In this document: positions 26,122-35,455 of the stretch, in pieces | Layout of the letters: every line of letters starts with the position of its first letter | Position numbering within the stretch: the stretch's first letter is position 1 | From: an uncultured Oscillospiraceae bacterium | GTDB taxonomy: Bacteria; Bacillota; Clostridia; Oscillospirales; Oscillospiraceae | Length of the DNA stretch: 64,000 bases | Assembly (NCBI GenBank): GCA_910587395.1 | Contig: CAJULJ010000003.1 | Span: 14,854 to 78,853 of the forward strand | Direction of reading: 5' to 3' | Program-made: the position numbers and the translations under genes | Notes under the pieces: model-generated | What the model was told of the DNA's origin: nothing | Database searches by the model: none | The model's input: only the letters and a program-made list of their open reading frames with translations

Positions 26122-27903
26122 ATGGCCATACCCGATTCCTTTCTGGATGAGCTGAACGGACGGCTGAACATTGTGGACGTGGTATCCTCCTATCTGCCTT
26201 TGAATAAGAAGGGGGCCAACTATTGGGGGCTGTGTCCGTTCCACCACGAAAAGACCCCGTCCTTTTCCGTCAACGAGTCCAAGCAGATTTTCCACTGCTT
26301 CGGCTGCGGCAAGGGGGGCGGACCCACGCGCTTTGTCATGGAGATGGACGGCCTGTCCTTCCCTGAGGCGGTGCGCAAGCTGGCGGGCCAGGCGGGCTTG
26401 CAGGTGCCCGAGGACAGCCCGGAGGATGGAAAGCGGCGGGAGCGGCGAAAGCGTGTGCTGGAGCTGAACAAGGAGGCCGCCCGGTTCTACCGCTCCATGC
26501 TCACCGACGCCAGAGGGGCGCCGGTGGCGTCCTACATCCGGGACAAGCGGCGCATCAGCCCCAAGTTTTCCGCCCGGTTCGGCCTGGGGGCGGCGCCGGA
26601 TGCCTGGGACAGCCTCATCACCGCCATGCGGGATAAGGGCTATGACAAAACCGACCTCATTGAGGCGGGGCTGGCCGTGGCGGGCAAGGGAGGCGGTGTG
26701 TACGACAAGTACCGCAACCGCCTGATGCTCCCGGTGATCGATGTGCGGGGGGATGTCATCGGCTTTACCAGCCGGGTGATGGACGACTCCACCCCCAAAT
26801 ACCTCAACACTCCGGAGACCTCCATTTTTAAAAAGCGATCTATCCTGTATGGCTTGAATTACGCCAAAAACACCAAGCGCCCCAACTTTATTTTGGTGGA
26901 GGGCAACATCGACGTGATCACGCTTCACCAGGCGGGGTTTGACAACACGGTGGCCACCATGGGCACCGCCCTCACAGAGGAGCACGTCCGCCTGCTGGAA
27001 CGGTATACCAAGGAGCTGGTGCTGTGCTACGACAACGACGCCGCCGGTGAGGACGCCACCCAGCGGGCCATCGCGCTGCTGAAGAACTCAGAGGTGAGGG
27101 TGAGGGTGCTGCGCCTGCCCAAGCGGCAGATGCCGGACGGCACGCTGGGCAAGCAGGACGCGGACGACTACATCAAAAACGCGGGAGCGCAGGCTTTTGA
27201 GCATTTGATGAGCCAGAGCGCCAATTCAGCGCAGTACCGCCTGAGCGTGGTACAGGCGAATTTTGACCTGAGCCGGGACGACCAGAGGGGCGCGTATCTG
27301 CAAGCGGCGGCGGAGGTGGTGGCCGCCCTCCCCAGCCCGGTGGAGCGGGAGATCTATGCCGGGCGGTGCGCCGAGGAGGCGAAGGTGTCCAAGGAGGCGG
27401 TGCTCCAGGAGGTGGACCGCCTGCGGAAAAAGCGCAGCCGGCAGGCCCGGAGGCAGGAGGAGCGCCAGAACCTGACCCCCGCCCGGCAGCTCCAGCCCAA
27501 GAGCCGGGAGCTGCGGTATACCAATGTCCGCTCCGCGCTGGCGGAGGAAGGCGTTTTGCGGGTGGTGCTGCTGGACGCCGAACTGTTCCGGGAGCTGGAC
27601 GAGCTGACGCCGGAGCACTTTTCCTCGCCCCTGCTGGGCAAGGCGTTTGCTCTGCTGCGGGAGCGGTGGGAGACGGGCAGAAGCGTATCCCTGCCGGCAC
27701 TGGAGGGGCGGCTTGCCCCGGAGGAGCTGGACCAGCTGGCAGCCGTCGTCCAGCAGCCGCAGGCCCGCGGTACGGCTCGGGAGGCGCTGGAGGACTGCAA
27801 GCAGACCATCCTTGCGGAAAGCCGCAGGGGAGACATACATAGCGCGGAGGACTTGAATGGATTGAGACAGGCGCTGAAACAGAAAAAAGGCTTTGGAGGA
27901 TGA
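26122..27903 (+). CDS. dnaG: DNA primase
   Basis: 593 residues. The zinc-binding domain has the CHC2 pattern ([11 protein letters not shown]...HCFGCGKGG). The RNA-polymerase/TOPRIM core follows, with Glu in [12 protein letters not shown] and the acidic pair in [11 protein letters not shown], then a C-terminal helicase-interaction region (about residues 430-590). It lays the RNA primers for the replication fork. AGGAGG precedes the ATG. It forms the old macromolecular-synthesis operon with the sigma-factor gene immediately downstream. Confidence 0.95.
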   Translation: MAIPDSFLDELNGRLNIVDVVSSYLPLNKKGANYWGLCPFHHEKTPSFSVNESKQIFHCFGCGKGGGPTRFVMEMDGLSFPEAVRKLAGQAGLQVPEDSPEDGKRRERRKRVLELNKEAARFYRSMLTDARGAPVASYIRDKRRISPKFSARFGLGAAPDAWDSLITAMRDKGYDKTDLIEAGLAVAGKGGGVYDKYRNRLMLPVIDVRGDVIGFTSRVMDDSTPKYLNTPETSIFKKRSILYGLNYAKNTKRPNFILVEGNIDVITLHQAGFDNTVATMGTALTEEHVRLLERYTKELVLCYDNDAAGEDATQRAIALLKNSEVRVRVLRLPKRQMPDGTLGKQDADDYIKNAGAQAFEHLMSQSANSAQYRLSVVQANFDLSRDDQRGAYLQAAAEVVAALPSPVEREIYAGRCAEEAKVSKEAVLQEVDRLRKKRSRQARRQEERQNLTPARQLQPKSRELRYTNVRSALAEEGVLRVVLLDAELFRELDELTPEHFSSPLLGKAFALLRERWETGRSVSLPALEGRLAPEELDQLAAVVQQPQARGTAREALEDCKQTILAESRRGDIHSAEDLNGLRQALKQKKGFGG

Positions 27904-27910
27904 AAGACCA

Positions 27911-29215
27911 ATGAGTGAAAAGAAAAAGACCGGGAAAAAGACGGAGAGCGCGCCCCATACCCAGGCCAGCCCCGAGAAGCTGGAGGCGGCCAAGGCGGAG
28001 CTTGCCAAAATGGTGGAGGGGGTCCAGAACGGTGAGAAGCTGCTGGAGCTCATCGACACCGGCTACAAAAAGGGTAAGCTGTCCTCCGGCGAGATGATGG
28101 AGACGCTGGATTCCATCAGCCTGGAAAGCGAGCAGATGGACAAGGTGTACGACGTGCTGGAGAATCTGGGCATCGACACCGCCGGGGACGACTTCCCGCC
28201 GGAGCTGGACGACGACATCCTGCCGCCCGCCGAGGAGCTGGAGGAGATTCCCGAAGAGGAGATCGTGGACCCCAACACGCTGGTGGACTCCTTCGCCATC
28301 GACGACCCGGTGCGGATGTACCTGAAGGAGATCGGCAAGGTGGATCTGCTTACCCCCGAGCGGGAGGTGGAGCTGGCCCAGGCCATGGGGGCCGGGGCGG
28401 CGGCTCAGGAGCAGCTGGCCGAGCTGGAGAAGTCCGGCGAGCCCATCCCCGAGGAGACCTTGAAGGAGCTGAAAAAGGCCGTCAAGGGCGGCGAGCGGGC
28501 CAAGCAGTCGCTGGCGGAGGCCAATCTGCGCCTGGTGGTGTCCATCGCCAAGCGGTATGTGGGCCGGGGAATGCTGTTTTTGGACCTGATCCAGGAGGGC
28601 AATCTGGGTCTCATCAAGGCGGTGGAGAAGTTTGACTACACCAAGGGCTACAAATTCTCCACCTACGCCACCTGGTGGATTCGTCAGGCCATCACCCGGG
28701 CCATTGCCGACCAGGCCCGGACCATCCGTATTCCGGTGCACATGGTGGAGACCATCAACAAGGTCATCCGGGTGAACCGGCAGCTCTTGCAGGAGCTGGG
28801 CCACGACCCCACCCCGGAGGAGACCGCCGAGGAGATGGGCATGCCGGTGGAGAAGGTGCGGGAGATTCTCAAAATCGCCCAGGAGCCGGTATCCCTGGAG
28901 ACACCCATTGGCGAGGAGGAGGACAGCCATCTGGGCGACTTCATCCCCGACGAGGATGCGTCGGAGCCGTCGGAGGCGGCGTCCTTCACCCTGCTGAAGG
29001 AGCAGCTGGTGGATGTGCTGTCCACCCTGACCCCCCGGGAGGAGAAGGTGCTGCGCCTGCGCTTCGGCATCGAGGACGGCCGGACCCGGACGTTGGAGGA
29101 AGTGGGCAAGGAGTTCAACGTCACCCGCGAGCGCATCCGGCAGATCGAGGCCAAGGCCCTGCGCAAACTGCGCCATCCGTCCAGGAGCAAGAAATTGAAG
29201 GACTTTTTGAGCTGA
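27911..29215 (+). CDS. rpoD: RNA polymerase primary sigma factor (sigma-70/SigA)
   Basis: 434 residues. Acidic region 1.1 (to about residue 105) is followed by region 1.2 ([12 protein letters not shown]), regions 2.1-2.4 ([45 protein letters not shown]), region 3 and region 4.2 ([20 protein letters not shown]). All promoter-contact regions are intact, and the consensus-like promoters in this window fit it. The ATG at 27911 lies 11 bases after GGAGG; an in-frame TTG overlapping the dnaG end is the alternative. Confidence 0.95.
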   Translation: MSEKKKTGKKTESAPHTQASPEKLEAAKAELAKMVEGVQNGEKLLELIDTGYKKGKLSSGEMMETLDSISLESEQMDKVYDVLENLGIDTAGDDFPPELDDDILPPAEELEEIPEEEIVDPNTLVDSFAIDDPVRMYLKEIGKVDLLTPEREVELAQAMGAGAAAQEQLAELEKSGEPIPEETLKELKKAVKGGERAKQSLAEANLRLVVSIAKRYVGRGMLFLDLIQEGNLGLIKAVEKFDYTKGYKFSTYATWWIRQAITRAIADQARTIRIPVHMVETINKVIRVNRQLLQELGHDPTPEETAEEMGMPVEKVREILKIAQEPVSLETPIGEEEDSHLGDFIPDEDASEPSEAASFTLLKEQLVDVLSTLTPREEKVLRLRFGIEDGRTRTLEEVGKEFNVTRERIRQIEAKALRKLRHPSRSKKLKDFLS

Positions 29216-29225
29216 ATCTTGTTAA

Positions 29226-29270
29226 GAGAAAGGACAGCGTGACGCAAACTGCGTCACGCTGTCCTTTCTC
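29226..29270. terminator. Terminator after the primary sigma factor gene
   Basis: A perfect 20-base stem (29226-29245 with 29251-29270) with a five-base loop. It lies between converging stops at 29215 and 29282 and has T-rich flanks inside the stem on the plus strand, so it may serve both directions. Confidence 0.8.
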
Positions 29271-29281
29271 TTCGGCGGTCA

Positions 29282-29659
29282 TCATTTTGAGCGTTTATTT
29301 CTTTGTGTTAAGCAGAGCGAAACAGAGGTAATCAAATGGATCAGGGCCATCGCAGTATAACAGCCTCCTAAGAGATAATTGGGTGAAGCTGTGTCCGGCC
29401 AGCGCATTTTATTGCGTATTTGCAGCATGAAGAGGACTGTGAGAAAAAGAGAGAAGGCTGTTAGAAAGTGATAGCACCACACGGCCCACCGTTTGTTTTG
29501 GCTGAGGAAATGGAATACCGCGAGGTACGCCACCAAAAATGGCCAGACAATGTGATACACGAAAACACAGATGATTTTTGTAACGGTAAAGATCAAGAGG
29601 TTGGCAAACAGAAGGGCTGGACTCAACTGCGCCTTGGGCGCCTGAGGCTTCTGGGACAT
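29282..29659 (-). CDS. Small membrane protein, function unknown
   Basis: 125 residues with four predicted helices (LLFANLLIFTVTKIICVFVY, VWPFLVAYLAVFHFL, YHFLTAFSLFLTVLFML, GGCYTAMALIHLITSVSLCL) and a basic C-terminus (RNKRSK). AAGGAG lies six bases before the ATG, so it is a real gene. It follows the pseudouridine synthase gene by 13 bases and is probably co-transcribed. I do not recognise a family. Confidence 0.7.
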   Translation of the reverse strand: MSQKPQAPKAQLSPALLFANLLIFTVTKIICVFVYHIVWPFLVAYLAVFHFLSQNKRWAVWCYHFLTAFSLFLTVLFMLQIRNKMRWPDTASPNYLLGGCYTAMALIHLITSVSLCLTQRNKRSK

Positions 29660-29672
29660 AACACACTCCTTT

Positions 29673-30563
29673 TCACCGGAACACCCGGTTAAAATCCCTG
29701 GGCATCTTGGCCTTGAAGGTGATCTGCTCCCCGGTGGCGGGGTGAGTGAAGGATAACTCGTTGGCGTGGAGGCACAAACGCCCGATGGGGTTGGTCTTGG
29801 CGCCGTACTGCTTATCCCCGGCCACGGGACAGCCCAGCTCCTTCATATGGACGCGGATCTGGTTTTTTCGCCCCGTTTCGATGCTGATGTCCAGCAGGGC
29901 ATAGCCGCCCCCGGACTTTTTGACCTCATAGCTGGTAATGGCCTCCTTAGCGCCCTTCCCAGGCGCACCGGAAAAGCTGAGATGGGTGTCTGTCTCCACC
30001 AGCCAGGAGCGGATGGTGTCCCGGTCCGGCTTGGGGACGCCCTCCACCACCGCCAGGTAGCCCCGGCGGGTGATGATCTCGTTCCATTTGGACTGGAACA
30101 GCTCCTTGGTTTCGGCGTCCCGGGCGAACATCAGCACCCCGGAGGTATCCCGGTCCAGGCGGTGGAGGATGAAAATGCGGTTGTCCACCCGCTTGCTTTT
30201 CACGTAGTCGGTGACCATGTGGTAGGCGGTGCGGTTTTTTTCCTTGTCATTGGCCACGCTGAGCAGCTTGGCGGGCTTGTTCACCACGATGAGGTGTTCG
30301 TCCTCGTAGAGGATGGGAAAGGGGAGCGCGTCCGCTTTTGGGGCAGAGGCGGGCAGGATGCTCACCTTCTGCCCTGGGGACAGGGGCGTGTCGAACTGGG
30401 AGACGGGCACGCCGTCCACCGCCACCAGCCGCCGGGACAGCAGGGATTTTACGTTGTTGCGGCTCTTGCCTTTGACGCGTTCCAGCAGGAAGGGGAGCAG
30501 GGTGGCGGGCTCGCTCACCGTATAGACAGGGGCCTCGCCCCGATGCTGATTGTTGTGTTTCAT
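29673..30563 (-). CDS. RluA/RluD-family pseudouridine synthase
   Basis: 296 residues. An S4-like RNA-binding domain (LERVKGKSRNNVKSLLSRRL, residues 22-60) precedes the catalytic domain with the signature HRLDRDTSGVLMFA holding the catalytic Asp, and later ETGRKNQIRVHM. It isomerises uridines in rRNA or tRNA; the exact site cannot be assigned between RluA, RluC and RluD groups. The ATG at 30563 fits the S4 domain; an extension to 30818 would run through the divergent promoter region. Confidence 0.88.
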   Translation of the reverse strand: MKHNNQHRGEAPVYTVSEPATLLPFLLERVKGKSRNNVKSLLSRRLVAVDGVPVSQFDTPLSPGQKVSILPASAPKADALPFPILYEDEHLIVVNKPAKLLSVANDKEKNRTAYHMVTDYVKSKRVDNRIFILHRLDRDTSGVLMFARDAETKELFQSKWNEIITRRGYLAVVEGVPKPDRDTIRSWLVETDTHLSFSGAPGKGAKEAITSYEVKKSGGGYALLDISIETGRKNQIRVHMKELGCPVAGDKQYGAKTNPIGRLCLHANELSFTHPATGEQITFKAKMPRDFNRVFR

Positions 30564-30592
30564 AATTGACCGCCCTTTAAAAGGTTTTGCCC

Positions 30593-30621
30593 ATTGTATC
30601 ACAGCTTCCGGGAAAAGTCCA
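30593..30621 (-). promoter_or_regulatory. Promoter of the pseudouridine synthase operon
   Basis: Minus-strand TGGACT (30616-30621), 17 bases and TACAAT (30593-30598) with TGA just before it (extended -10), about 30 bases ahead of the start codon. Confidence 0.6.
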
Positions 30622-30687
30622 CGAAATTCCATTGGGACAAGCAAGCCGGACCGTTTTTTCTCATAAGCTTCCCAGAGGTGATGTATC

Positions 30688-30963
30688 GTGGGAGAAAAAG
30701 CGGGCCTGCTGCTCAAGGCGTCCCGGCTGTTCGACCTGCCCGCCGACGCGCTGGCGGGCGCGCCCAGAGTGGAGGTGATCGGGGATGGAGAGCTGCGCAT
30801 GGGTCCCCATCGGGGCATCCTGGCTTACGGGCCGGAGGAGATCCACATATCCGGCGGCAGCATGGTGGTGCTGGTGCGGGGCAGCGGCTTGGAGCTGCGG
30901 GCTATGACCCCGGAGGAGCTGCTGATCACAGGCGCCATCACAGCTGTGGAATTTGTGAGGTGA
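30688..30963 (+). CDS. yqfC: Sporulation protein YqfC (YabP/YqfC family)
   Basis: 91 residues with the small beta-rich YabP/YqfC domain: RVEVIGDGELRMGPHRGILAYG, ISGGSMVVLVRGSGLELRAM and the closing GAITAVEFVR. GTG start at 30688 after AGAGGTG. In Bacillus it is made in the mother cell during spore formation under sigma-E. Located directly before yqfD, the conserved arrangement upstream of phoH. Confidence 0.85.
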   Translation: MGEKAGLLLKASRLFDLPADALAGAPRVEVIGDGELRMGPHRGILAYGPEEIHISGGSMVVLVRGSGLELRAMTPEELLITGAITAVEFVR

Positions 30964-30964
30964 G

Positions 30965-32227
30965 ATGATGAAAAAGCTCATCAACCTGCTGCGGGGGTAT
31001 GTGGAGCTGGAGGCGTCCGGGGCTTTTCCGGAACGACTCTTGAATCTGTGCGCCCAAAACCGCTTGCAATTCTGGAGGCTGCGCTGGCTGGATGAGACCA
31101 GTTTTACCTTCCGCGTCGCGCTTCAGGACCGCAAGCGGCTGGAGGAGCTGGCCCGGCGCTCCATGTGTGAGCTCAGTGAAAAGAGGCGCCGGGGGGCGGC
31201 GGTGGTGGCGGAGGGCATCATAGAGCGCCGCTGGGGGTTTCTGGCGGGGCTGGCGCTCTGCTTTCTGGCGGTGAGCTTCCTCTCCCGGTTTCTGATCGTC
31301 ATTGAGGTGACGGGCAACGAGACGGTCCCCACCGCCGTCATCCTGTCCCAGCTCCAGCGGGTGGGGGTGCGGCCCGGGGCCTACGGCCCCGCCATCGTGG
31401 AGAAGGAGGCGGCCAATGAGGCTCTGCTGGGCCTGCCGGAGCTCTCCTATCTTGCCATCAACATCTATGGCACCCGGGCGGAGGTGGTGGTCCACGAGGC
31501 GGAGAAAAAGCCCGAGCTGCTGGAGGAAGAGATCCCCACCGATGTGGTGGCGAAAGCGGACGGCATCATAGAGCACATCCACATCAGCTCGGGCCGCGCC
31601 CTGTTTCAGGATGGGGACATCGTGGCTGAGGGTGAGGTGCTGATCACCGGGGAGCTGGATTTGAGGGAGCCTGAGTACGGCACGGTGGATACGGGGCGTC
31701 TGATCGTCCACGCCGAGGGAACGGTGAAGGCCCGTACATGGCGGACCTTGGAGGAGACCATTCCGCTCACCGCCCAGGGAAAGGCCTATACCGGAGAGGA
31801 ACGCACCGGGTACGGGATAAAATTTTTGTGGCTGGACCTGGATTTTTTACAAAACAGTAGCATTTCCCAGGGCAGATATGATAAAATAACCAGGACCGAG
31901 CAATTGAACCTTTTTGACCAAGCCCTGCCCGTCTGGCTGACCACCACCACCCTGCGGGGCTACGACCTGGAGGAGCGGCCCGTTGACCAGGAGGAGGCCG
32001 TGCTGCGGCTGGAGCAGGTCCTCACGGCCCGGCTGTCGGAGCTGATGGAGGCCAACCAGGGAGAAGTCCTCCAGACGGATTTTGTGACGCGGGAGGAAAA
32101 TGGGCGGCTCACCGTCACCCTGCTGGCGGAGTGCCGGGAGGAGATCGGCCGCACGGTGGAGCGGGAAGGGGAAGTGGGACGCGTCTACGGTGGAAGCGCT
32201 GACCCGTCGCGGACAGGTGAGGCGTGA
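30965..32227 (+). CDS. yqfD: Sporulation protein YqfD
   Basis: 420 residues. A soluble N-terminal part, a membrane helix near residues 92-112 (WGFLAGLALCFLAVSFL), then a large extracytoplasmic region with the motifs VIEVTGNETVP and GIIEHIHISSGRALFQDGD expected of the family. Role: mother-cell sporulation protein of the yqfC-yqfD pair. Start is one base after the yqfC stop; a second ATG three bases on is better spaced from GAGG. The tail after residue 400 is polar and variable. Confidence 0.87.
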   Translation: MMKKLINLLRGYVELEASGAFPERLLNLCAQNRLQFWRLRWLDETSFTFRVALQDRKRLEELARRSMCELSEKRRRGAAVVAEGIIERRWGFLAGLALCFLAVSFLSRFLIVIEVTGNETVPTAVILSQLQRVGVRPGAYGPAIVEKEAANEALLGLPELSYLAINIYGTRAEVVVHEAEKKPELLEEEIPTDVVAKADGIIEHIHISSGRALFQDGDIVAEGEVLITGELDLREPEYGTVDTGRLIVHAEGTVKARTWRTLEETIPLTAQGKAYTGEERTGYGIKFLWLDLDFLQNSSISQGRYDKITRTEQLNLFDQALPVWLTTTTLRGYDLEERPVDQEEAVLRLEQVLTARLSELMEANQGEVLQTDFVTREENGRLTVTLLAECREEIGRTVEREGEVGRVYGGSADPSRTGEA

Positions 32228-32294
32228 CAGTGGCGCGTCCCAGGAAGATATTACGCAAGACAACGGCTGAACGCCGCGTGTAAGGAGAATACCA

Positions 32295-33266
32295 ATGACA
32301 GAGCAGAGCATCAGCATTGAGCGGATGGAGGAGGCCGTCAACCTGTTCGGCCTGTTTGACGAGAACATCCGCCTCATCGAGCAGGAGCTGGACGTGTCGG
32401 TGGTGAACCGGGAGTCCAACCTGAAGATTTCCGGCGAGGGCGAGAACGTCATGTGGGCGGTGAAGGCCATCCAGGGCCTGCTGACCCTGTCCGCCAAGGG
32501 GGAGGCCATCGGCCAGCAGAACGTGCGGTATATCATTGAGCTGGTCCGGTCGGGCAACGAGGGCAAGATCGCCCAGTTGGCCGGGGACGTGGTGTGCGTC
32601 ACCGCCAAGGGCAAGCCCATCAAGGCCAAGACCATCGGCCAGCAGAGGTATGTGGACGCGATCAAGAACAGCACCGTCACCATCGGGGTGGGCCCGGCGG
32701 GTACGGGCAAGACTTACCTTGCTGTGGCGGCGGCGGTGGCGGCGTTCCGGGAGAAGCAGATCAACCGCATCATTCTGACCCGTCCCGCCGTGGAGGCGGG
32801 AGAGCGGCTGGGCTTTCTGCCGGGGGACCTGCAATCCAAGGTGGACCCGTACCTGCGGCCGCTGTATGACGCGCTGTTTGACATGCTGGGGGCGGAGACG
32901 TACCAAAAATATCTGGAGCGGGGGAATATCGAGGTGGCGCCGCTGGCGTATATGCGCGGGCGGACGCTGGACGACTCGTTCATCATTTTGGACGAGGCCC
33001 AGAACACCAGCCGGGAGCAGATGAAAATGTTCCTCACCCGGCTGGGGTTCGGGTCCAAGATTGTCATCACCGGCGACGCCACCCAGATCGATCTGCCGGT
33101 GGACAAGGTGTCCGGGCTGAAGGAGGCCATGCGGGTGCTGAAAGGTGTGGAGGACATCGCCATCTGCCAGCTCACCGGGGCGGATGTGGTGCGGCATGTG
33201 ATCGTACAGCGGATCATCAAGGCCTATGAGGACGACGAAAAGCGCCGGGCCGCCAAGAGGAAGTAG
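32295..33266 (+). CDS. phoH: PhoH-like ATPase
   Basis: 323 residues. N-terminal KH-like segment, then the PhoH P-loop NTPase core: Walker A GPAGTGKT, TRPAVEAGERLGFLPGD, the PLAYMRGRTLDD motif, Walker B IILDEAQNTS and the sensor ITGDATQIDLP. Thought to act in RNA metabolism with YbeY and Era. AAGGAG lies 8 bases before the ATG. In most Firmicutes phoH is followed at once by ybeY; here about 750 bases intervene. Confidence 0.93.
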   Translation: MTEQSISIERMEEAVNLFGLFDENIRLIEQELDVSVVNRESNLKISGEGENVMWAVKAIQGLLTLSAKGEAIGQQNVRYIIELVRSGNEGKIAQLAGDVVCVTAKGKPIKAKTIGQQRYVDAIKNSTVTIGVGPAGTGKTYLAVAAAVAAFREKQINRIILTRPAVEAGERLGFLPGDLQSKVDPYLRPLYDALFDMLGAETYQKYLERGNIEVAPLAYMRGRTLDDSFIILDEAQNTSREQMKMFLTRLGFGSKIVITGDATQIDLPVDKVSGLKEAMRVLKGVEDIAICQLTGADVVRHVIVQRIIKAYEDDEKRRAAKRK

Positions 33267-33285
33267 GAGGGCCGCCTCCGGCGGA

Positions 33286-33435
33286 TTACTTTCTCTCGCG
33301 CGAGAGAAAGTAACCAAAGAGCGCGCATAGGGGGAGTACCCCCTATGTACCCCCTTTATACGGGAGAGCCCTATACGGGGAATTGGTGGGGACCCTTCCG
33401 GCGCGTGGGGTTTTCGACTGGTGTCCCCCTATTTG
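33286..33435. repeat. Cluster of palindromes downstream of phoH
   Basis: A perfect 28-base palindrome (33286-33313, centre GCGC, arms TTACTTTCTC/GAGAAAGTAA) is followed by a nine-base hairpin (33326-33334 with 33339-33347, loop AGTA), an imperfect hairpin around 33357-33375, and a GGGGAC/GTCCCC pair spanning about 33388-33428. The 33267-33517 gap holds no gene I can support; it looks like an intergenic repeat element or structured RNA. Confidence 0.6.
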
Positions 33436-33517
33436 TGCTGCCGCTTGTGCTCTGACATTGATAAATAAGCGGGGGCCACGGGCTGCGCCTGGGTGGGTGG
33501 ACCGTTCGTCCCGTGGG

Positions 33518-33700
33518 CTATGGCTGGTCCAGGCAGGCGTCGGTTAGTTGCATTCCAAGTTGGAGACCTTGGTAAAAGGCCCAGAGGCCGTGGCCTATGA
33601 TGGGCTCATCGTGGAAGCGTTCTGGCCAAAATTCAGGGTTGGGTTCAGTGACAAAACAGCGGTATAAGTCCTCAATAATAATGGGAATATCATGATTCAT
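33518..33700 (-). CDS. Small protein of unknown function (60 residues)
   Basis: An acidic, aromatic-rich 60-residue protein (MNHDIPIIIEDLYRCF at the start, GHGLWAFYQGLQLGMQL in the middle) with no membrane helix. GGAGG lies eight bases before the ATG and a near-consensus promoter stands 55 bases upstream, so it is very likely expressed. It is divergent from the HTH gene at 33797, suggesting a regulator-target pair. A longer in-frame version reaching 34021 overlaps that gene antisense and is rejected. Family unknown. Confidence 0.65.
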   Translation of the reverse strand: MNHDIPIIIEDLYRCFVTEPNPEFWPERFHDEPIIGHGLWAFYQGLQLGMQLTDACLDQP

Positions 33701-33755
33701 CTGTCTTTCCTCCAAATCGAGATAAGCGAATAGCTGCAAGCAAGTATCTGCGCAT

Positions 33756-33784
33756 ATTGTAATGCGGCGGGAATGATTTGTCAA
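33756..33784 (-). promoter_or_regulatory. Strong promoter for the 60-residue protein, abutting the HTH gene
   Basis: Minus-strand TTGACA (33779-33784), 17 bases and TACAAT (33756-33761). Its -35 ends two bases before the ribosome-binding site of the divergent HTH gene, a layout that suits repression by that regulator. Confidence 0.72.
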
Positions 33785-33796
33785 TAGGAGTGCGCT

Positions 33797-34015
33797 ATGG
33801 TTTTTAACGAAAGATTGAAAATTCTGCGTGAAGAACGTAAATGGACGCAGGAGAAAGTGGCCCGGGCCATGGATATGCCATTGAGAACTTACAGCGGCTT
33901 GGAAGCGGACGGTGCAAAAACCCACTACGATACCCTTATCAAAATTGCGGATTTTTACGATGTATCTGTGGACTGGCTCATGGGCCGCACCGATAAGCGG
34001 GAGGTCAACCGATAA
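33797..34015 (+). CDS. XRE-family helix-turn-helix regulator
   Basis: 72 residues consisting almost only of an HTH_XRE domain: FNERLKILREERKWTQEKVA, MDMPLRTYSGLE as the recognition region, and the closing KIADFYDVSVDWLMGRTD. GGAG lies six bases upstream of ATG. Its TAA overlaps the ybeY ATG by one base, so this regulator has been inserted into, and translationally coupled with, the phoH-ybeY-era operon. The base composition of 33640-33800 is more AT-rich than its neighbours, hinting at acquisition. Confidence 0.9.
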   Translation: MVFNERLKILREERKWTQEKVARAMDMPLRTYSGLEADGAKTHYDTLIKIADFYDVSVDWLMGRTDKREVNR

Positions 34016-34503
34016 TGCCAAAGCATGAGATCATCATCTCCGCCGATGTGCCGGGAGTGGATGAGGACCTGCGGTCTCTGATCCGCCATGCCGTCTGCAC
34101 CGCCCTGGATGCGGAGAATGTGGAGGTATCCTGTGAGGTCAATGTACTGGTGACGGACGACACAGGCATTCACCAGGTCAACCTGGACATGCGGGAGGTG
34201 GACGCCCCCACCGATGTGCTGTCATTCCCCATGTTTGACTTGGCCCCGGGGGACAAGCCCTCTGAGGAGGACGCAGACCCTGCCACCGGCCTGGTGCCGT
34301 TGGGGGATATGTGCCTCTCCTTGGAGCGGGTCCGCGCCCAGGCCAAGGAATACGGCCACAGCCGCCGCCGGGAGCTGGCCTATCTGGCGGTCCACTCCGT
34401 TTTGCACCTGCTGGGCTACGACCATCTGGACGAGGGCCCCATGAAAGCCCAAATGCGGGAGCGGGAAGAGGCAATTATGGCTGAATTGGGATTAGAACGA
34501 TAA
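34015..34503 (+). CDS. ybeY: Endoribonuclease / rRNA maturation factor YbeY
   Basis: 162 residues. The zinc-binding signature HSVLHLLGYDH (His-x3-His-x5-His) is intact, preceded by REVDAPTDVLSFP and GDMCLSLERVRAQA. It takes part in 16S rRNA 3'-end processing and ribosome quality control. Starts at the TAATG overlap with the HTH gene, whose last codons provide a GGGAGG site. Confidence 0.94.
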   Translation: MPKHEIIISADVPGVDEDLRSLIRHAVCTALDAENVEVSCEVNVLVTDDTGIHQVNLDMREVDAPTDVLSFPMFDLAPGDKPSEEDADPATGLVPLGDMCLSLERVRAQAKEYGHSRRRELAYLAVHSVLHLLGYDHLDEGPMKAQMREREEAIMAELGLER

Positions 34504-34558
34504 GATAAAAAGCGGCTATGCTCAATGCCGTAAATAAAAGAAAGTTGAGGATCACCTT

Positions 34559-35452
34559 ATGAATATCAAAAAATCCGGCATCATCACCATCTGTGGGCGG
34601 CCCAACGTGGGCAAGTCCACCCTGACCAACACCCTGGCGGGGGAGAAGGTCGCCATCGTCTCCCCCAAGCCTCAGACCACCCGCAACCGCATCTGCGCCG
34701 TCCTCAACCGAGGAGACAGCCAGTTTGTGTTTGTGGACACGCCGGGTCTGCATAAGGCCCGCACCCGGCTGGGGGACTACATGGTGAAGGTAGTGCGCCA
34801 GTCGGTGGCGGACGTGGACGGGGTGATGCTGCTGGTGGAGCCGGTGGACCACATCGGCAAGCCCGAGGAGGAGCTGATTTCTCGAATTAAGGCGCTGGGC
34901 GCACCCGCCGCGCTGGTCATCAACAAGATCGACACGGTGGAGAAGGAAAAGCTGCTGTCGGTGATGGCGGTGTACGGCGCGGCCCACGACTGGGACGCGG
35001 TGGTGCCCATCTCGGCCAAGACCGGCGAGGGTGTGGACGAGCTGCTGGAGGTGCTGGGCGGCTGGCTGCCCGAGGGGCCCCAGCTGTTCCCCGACGGAGC
35101 GGTGACCGACCAGCCGGAGCGGCAGATCATGGCGGAGATCGTCCGGGAGAAGCTGCTGCGGGAGCTGGACCAGGAGATCCCCCACGGCACCGCCGTGGAG
35201 GTGACGAAATTTTCCCAGCGGGACAACGACATCATTGACTGCCATGTGACCATATATTGTGAAAAGGCGTCCCACAAGGGCATTATCATCGGCAAGGGCG
35301 GGGCCATGCTGAAAAGGATCAGCACCCAGGCCCGGCAGGACATGGAGGCGTTCATGGGGGCCAAGGTGTATTTGGAGACATGGGTGAAGGTGAAGGAGAA
35401 CTGGAGGGACAACCCGGCGGCCATTCAGAACTTTGGCTATACCGAGGATTGA
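34559..35452 (+). CDS. era: GTPase Era
   Basis: 297 residues. G1 GRPNVGKS, G2 region PKPQTTRN, G3 DTPG, G4 NKID, G5 SAKTG, then the C-terminal KH domain (IYCEKASHKGIIIGKGGAML). Era binds the 3' end of 16S rRNA during small-subunit assembly. GAGG lies eight bases before the ATG; it follows ybeY in the conserved order. Confidence 0.95.
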   Translation: MNIKKSGIITICGRPNVGKSTLTNTLAGEKVAIVSPKPQTTRNRICAVLNRGDSQFVFVDTPGLHKARTRLGDYMVKVVRQSVADVDGVMLLVEPVDHIGKPEEELISRIKALGAPAALVINKIDTVEKEKLLSVMAVYGAAHDWDAVVPISAKTGEGVDELLEVLGGWLPEGPQLFPDGAVTDQPERQIMAEIVREKLLRELDQEIPHGTAVEVTKFSQRDNDIIDCHVTIYCEKASHKGIIIGKGGAMLKRISTQARQDMEAFMGAKVYLETWVKVKENWRDNPAAIQNFGYTED

Positions 35453-35455
35453 GCC

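Noticed and set aside
27173..29176. A 667-codon minus-strand frame across dnaG and the sigma factor gene
   Set aside because: It lies antisense to two certain genes and its His/Leu/Gly-rich translation fits no family; a codon-bias shadow.
33701..34021. Longer version of the 60-residue minus-strand protein
   Set aside because: It would run antisense through the HTH gene and through its own promoter; the inner ATG has an ideal ribosome-binding site.
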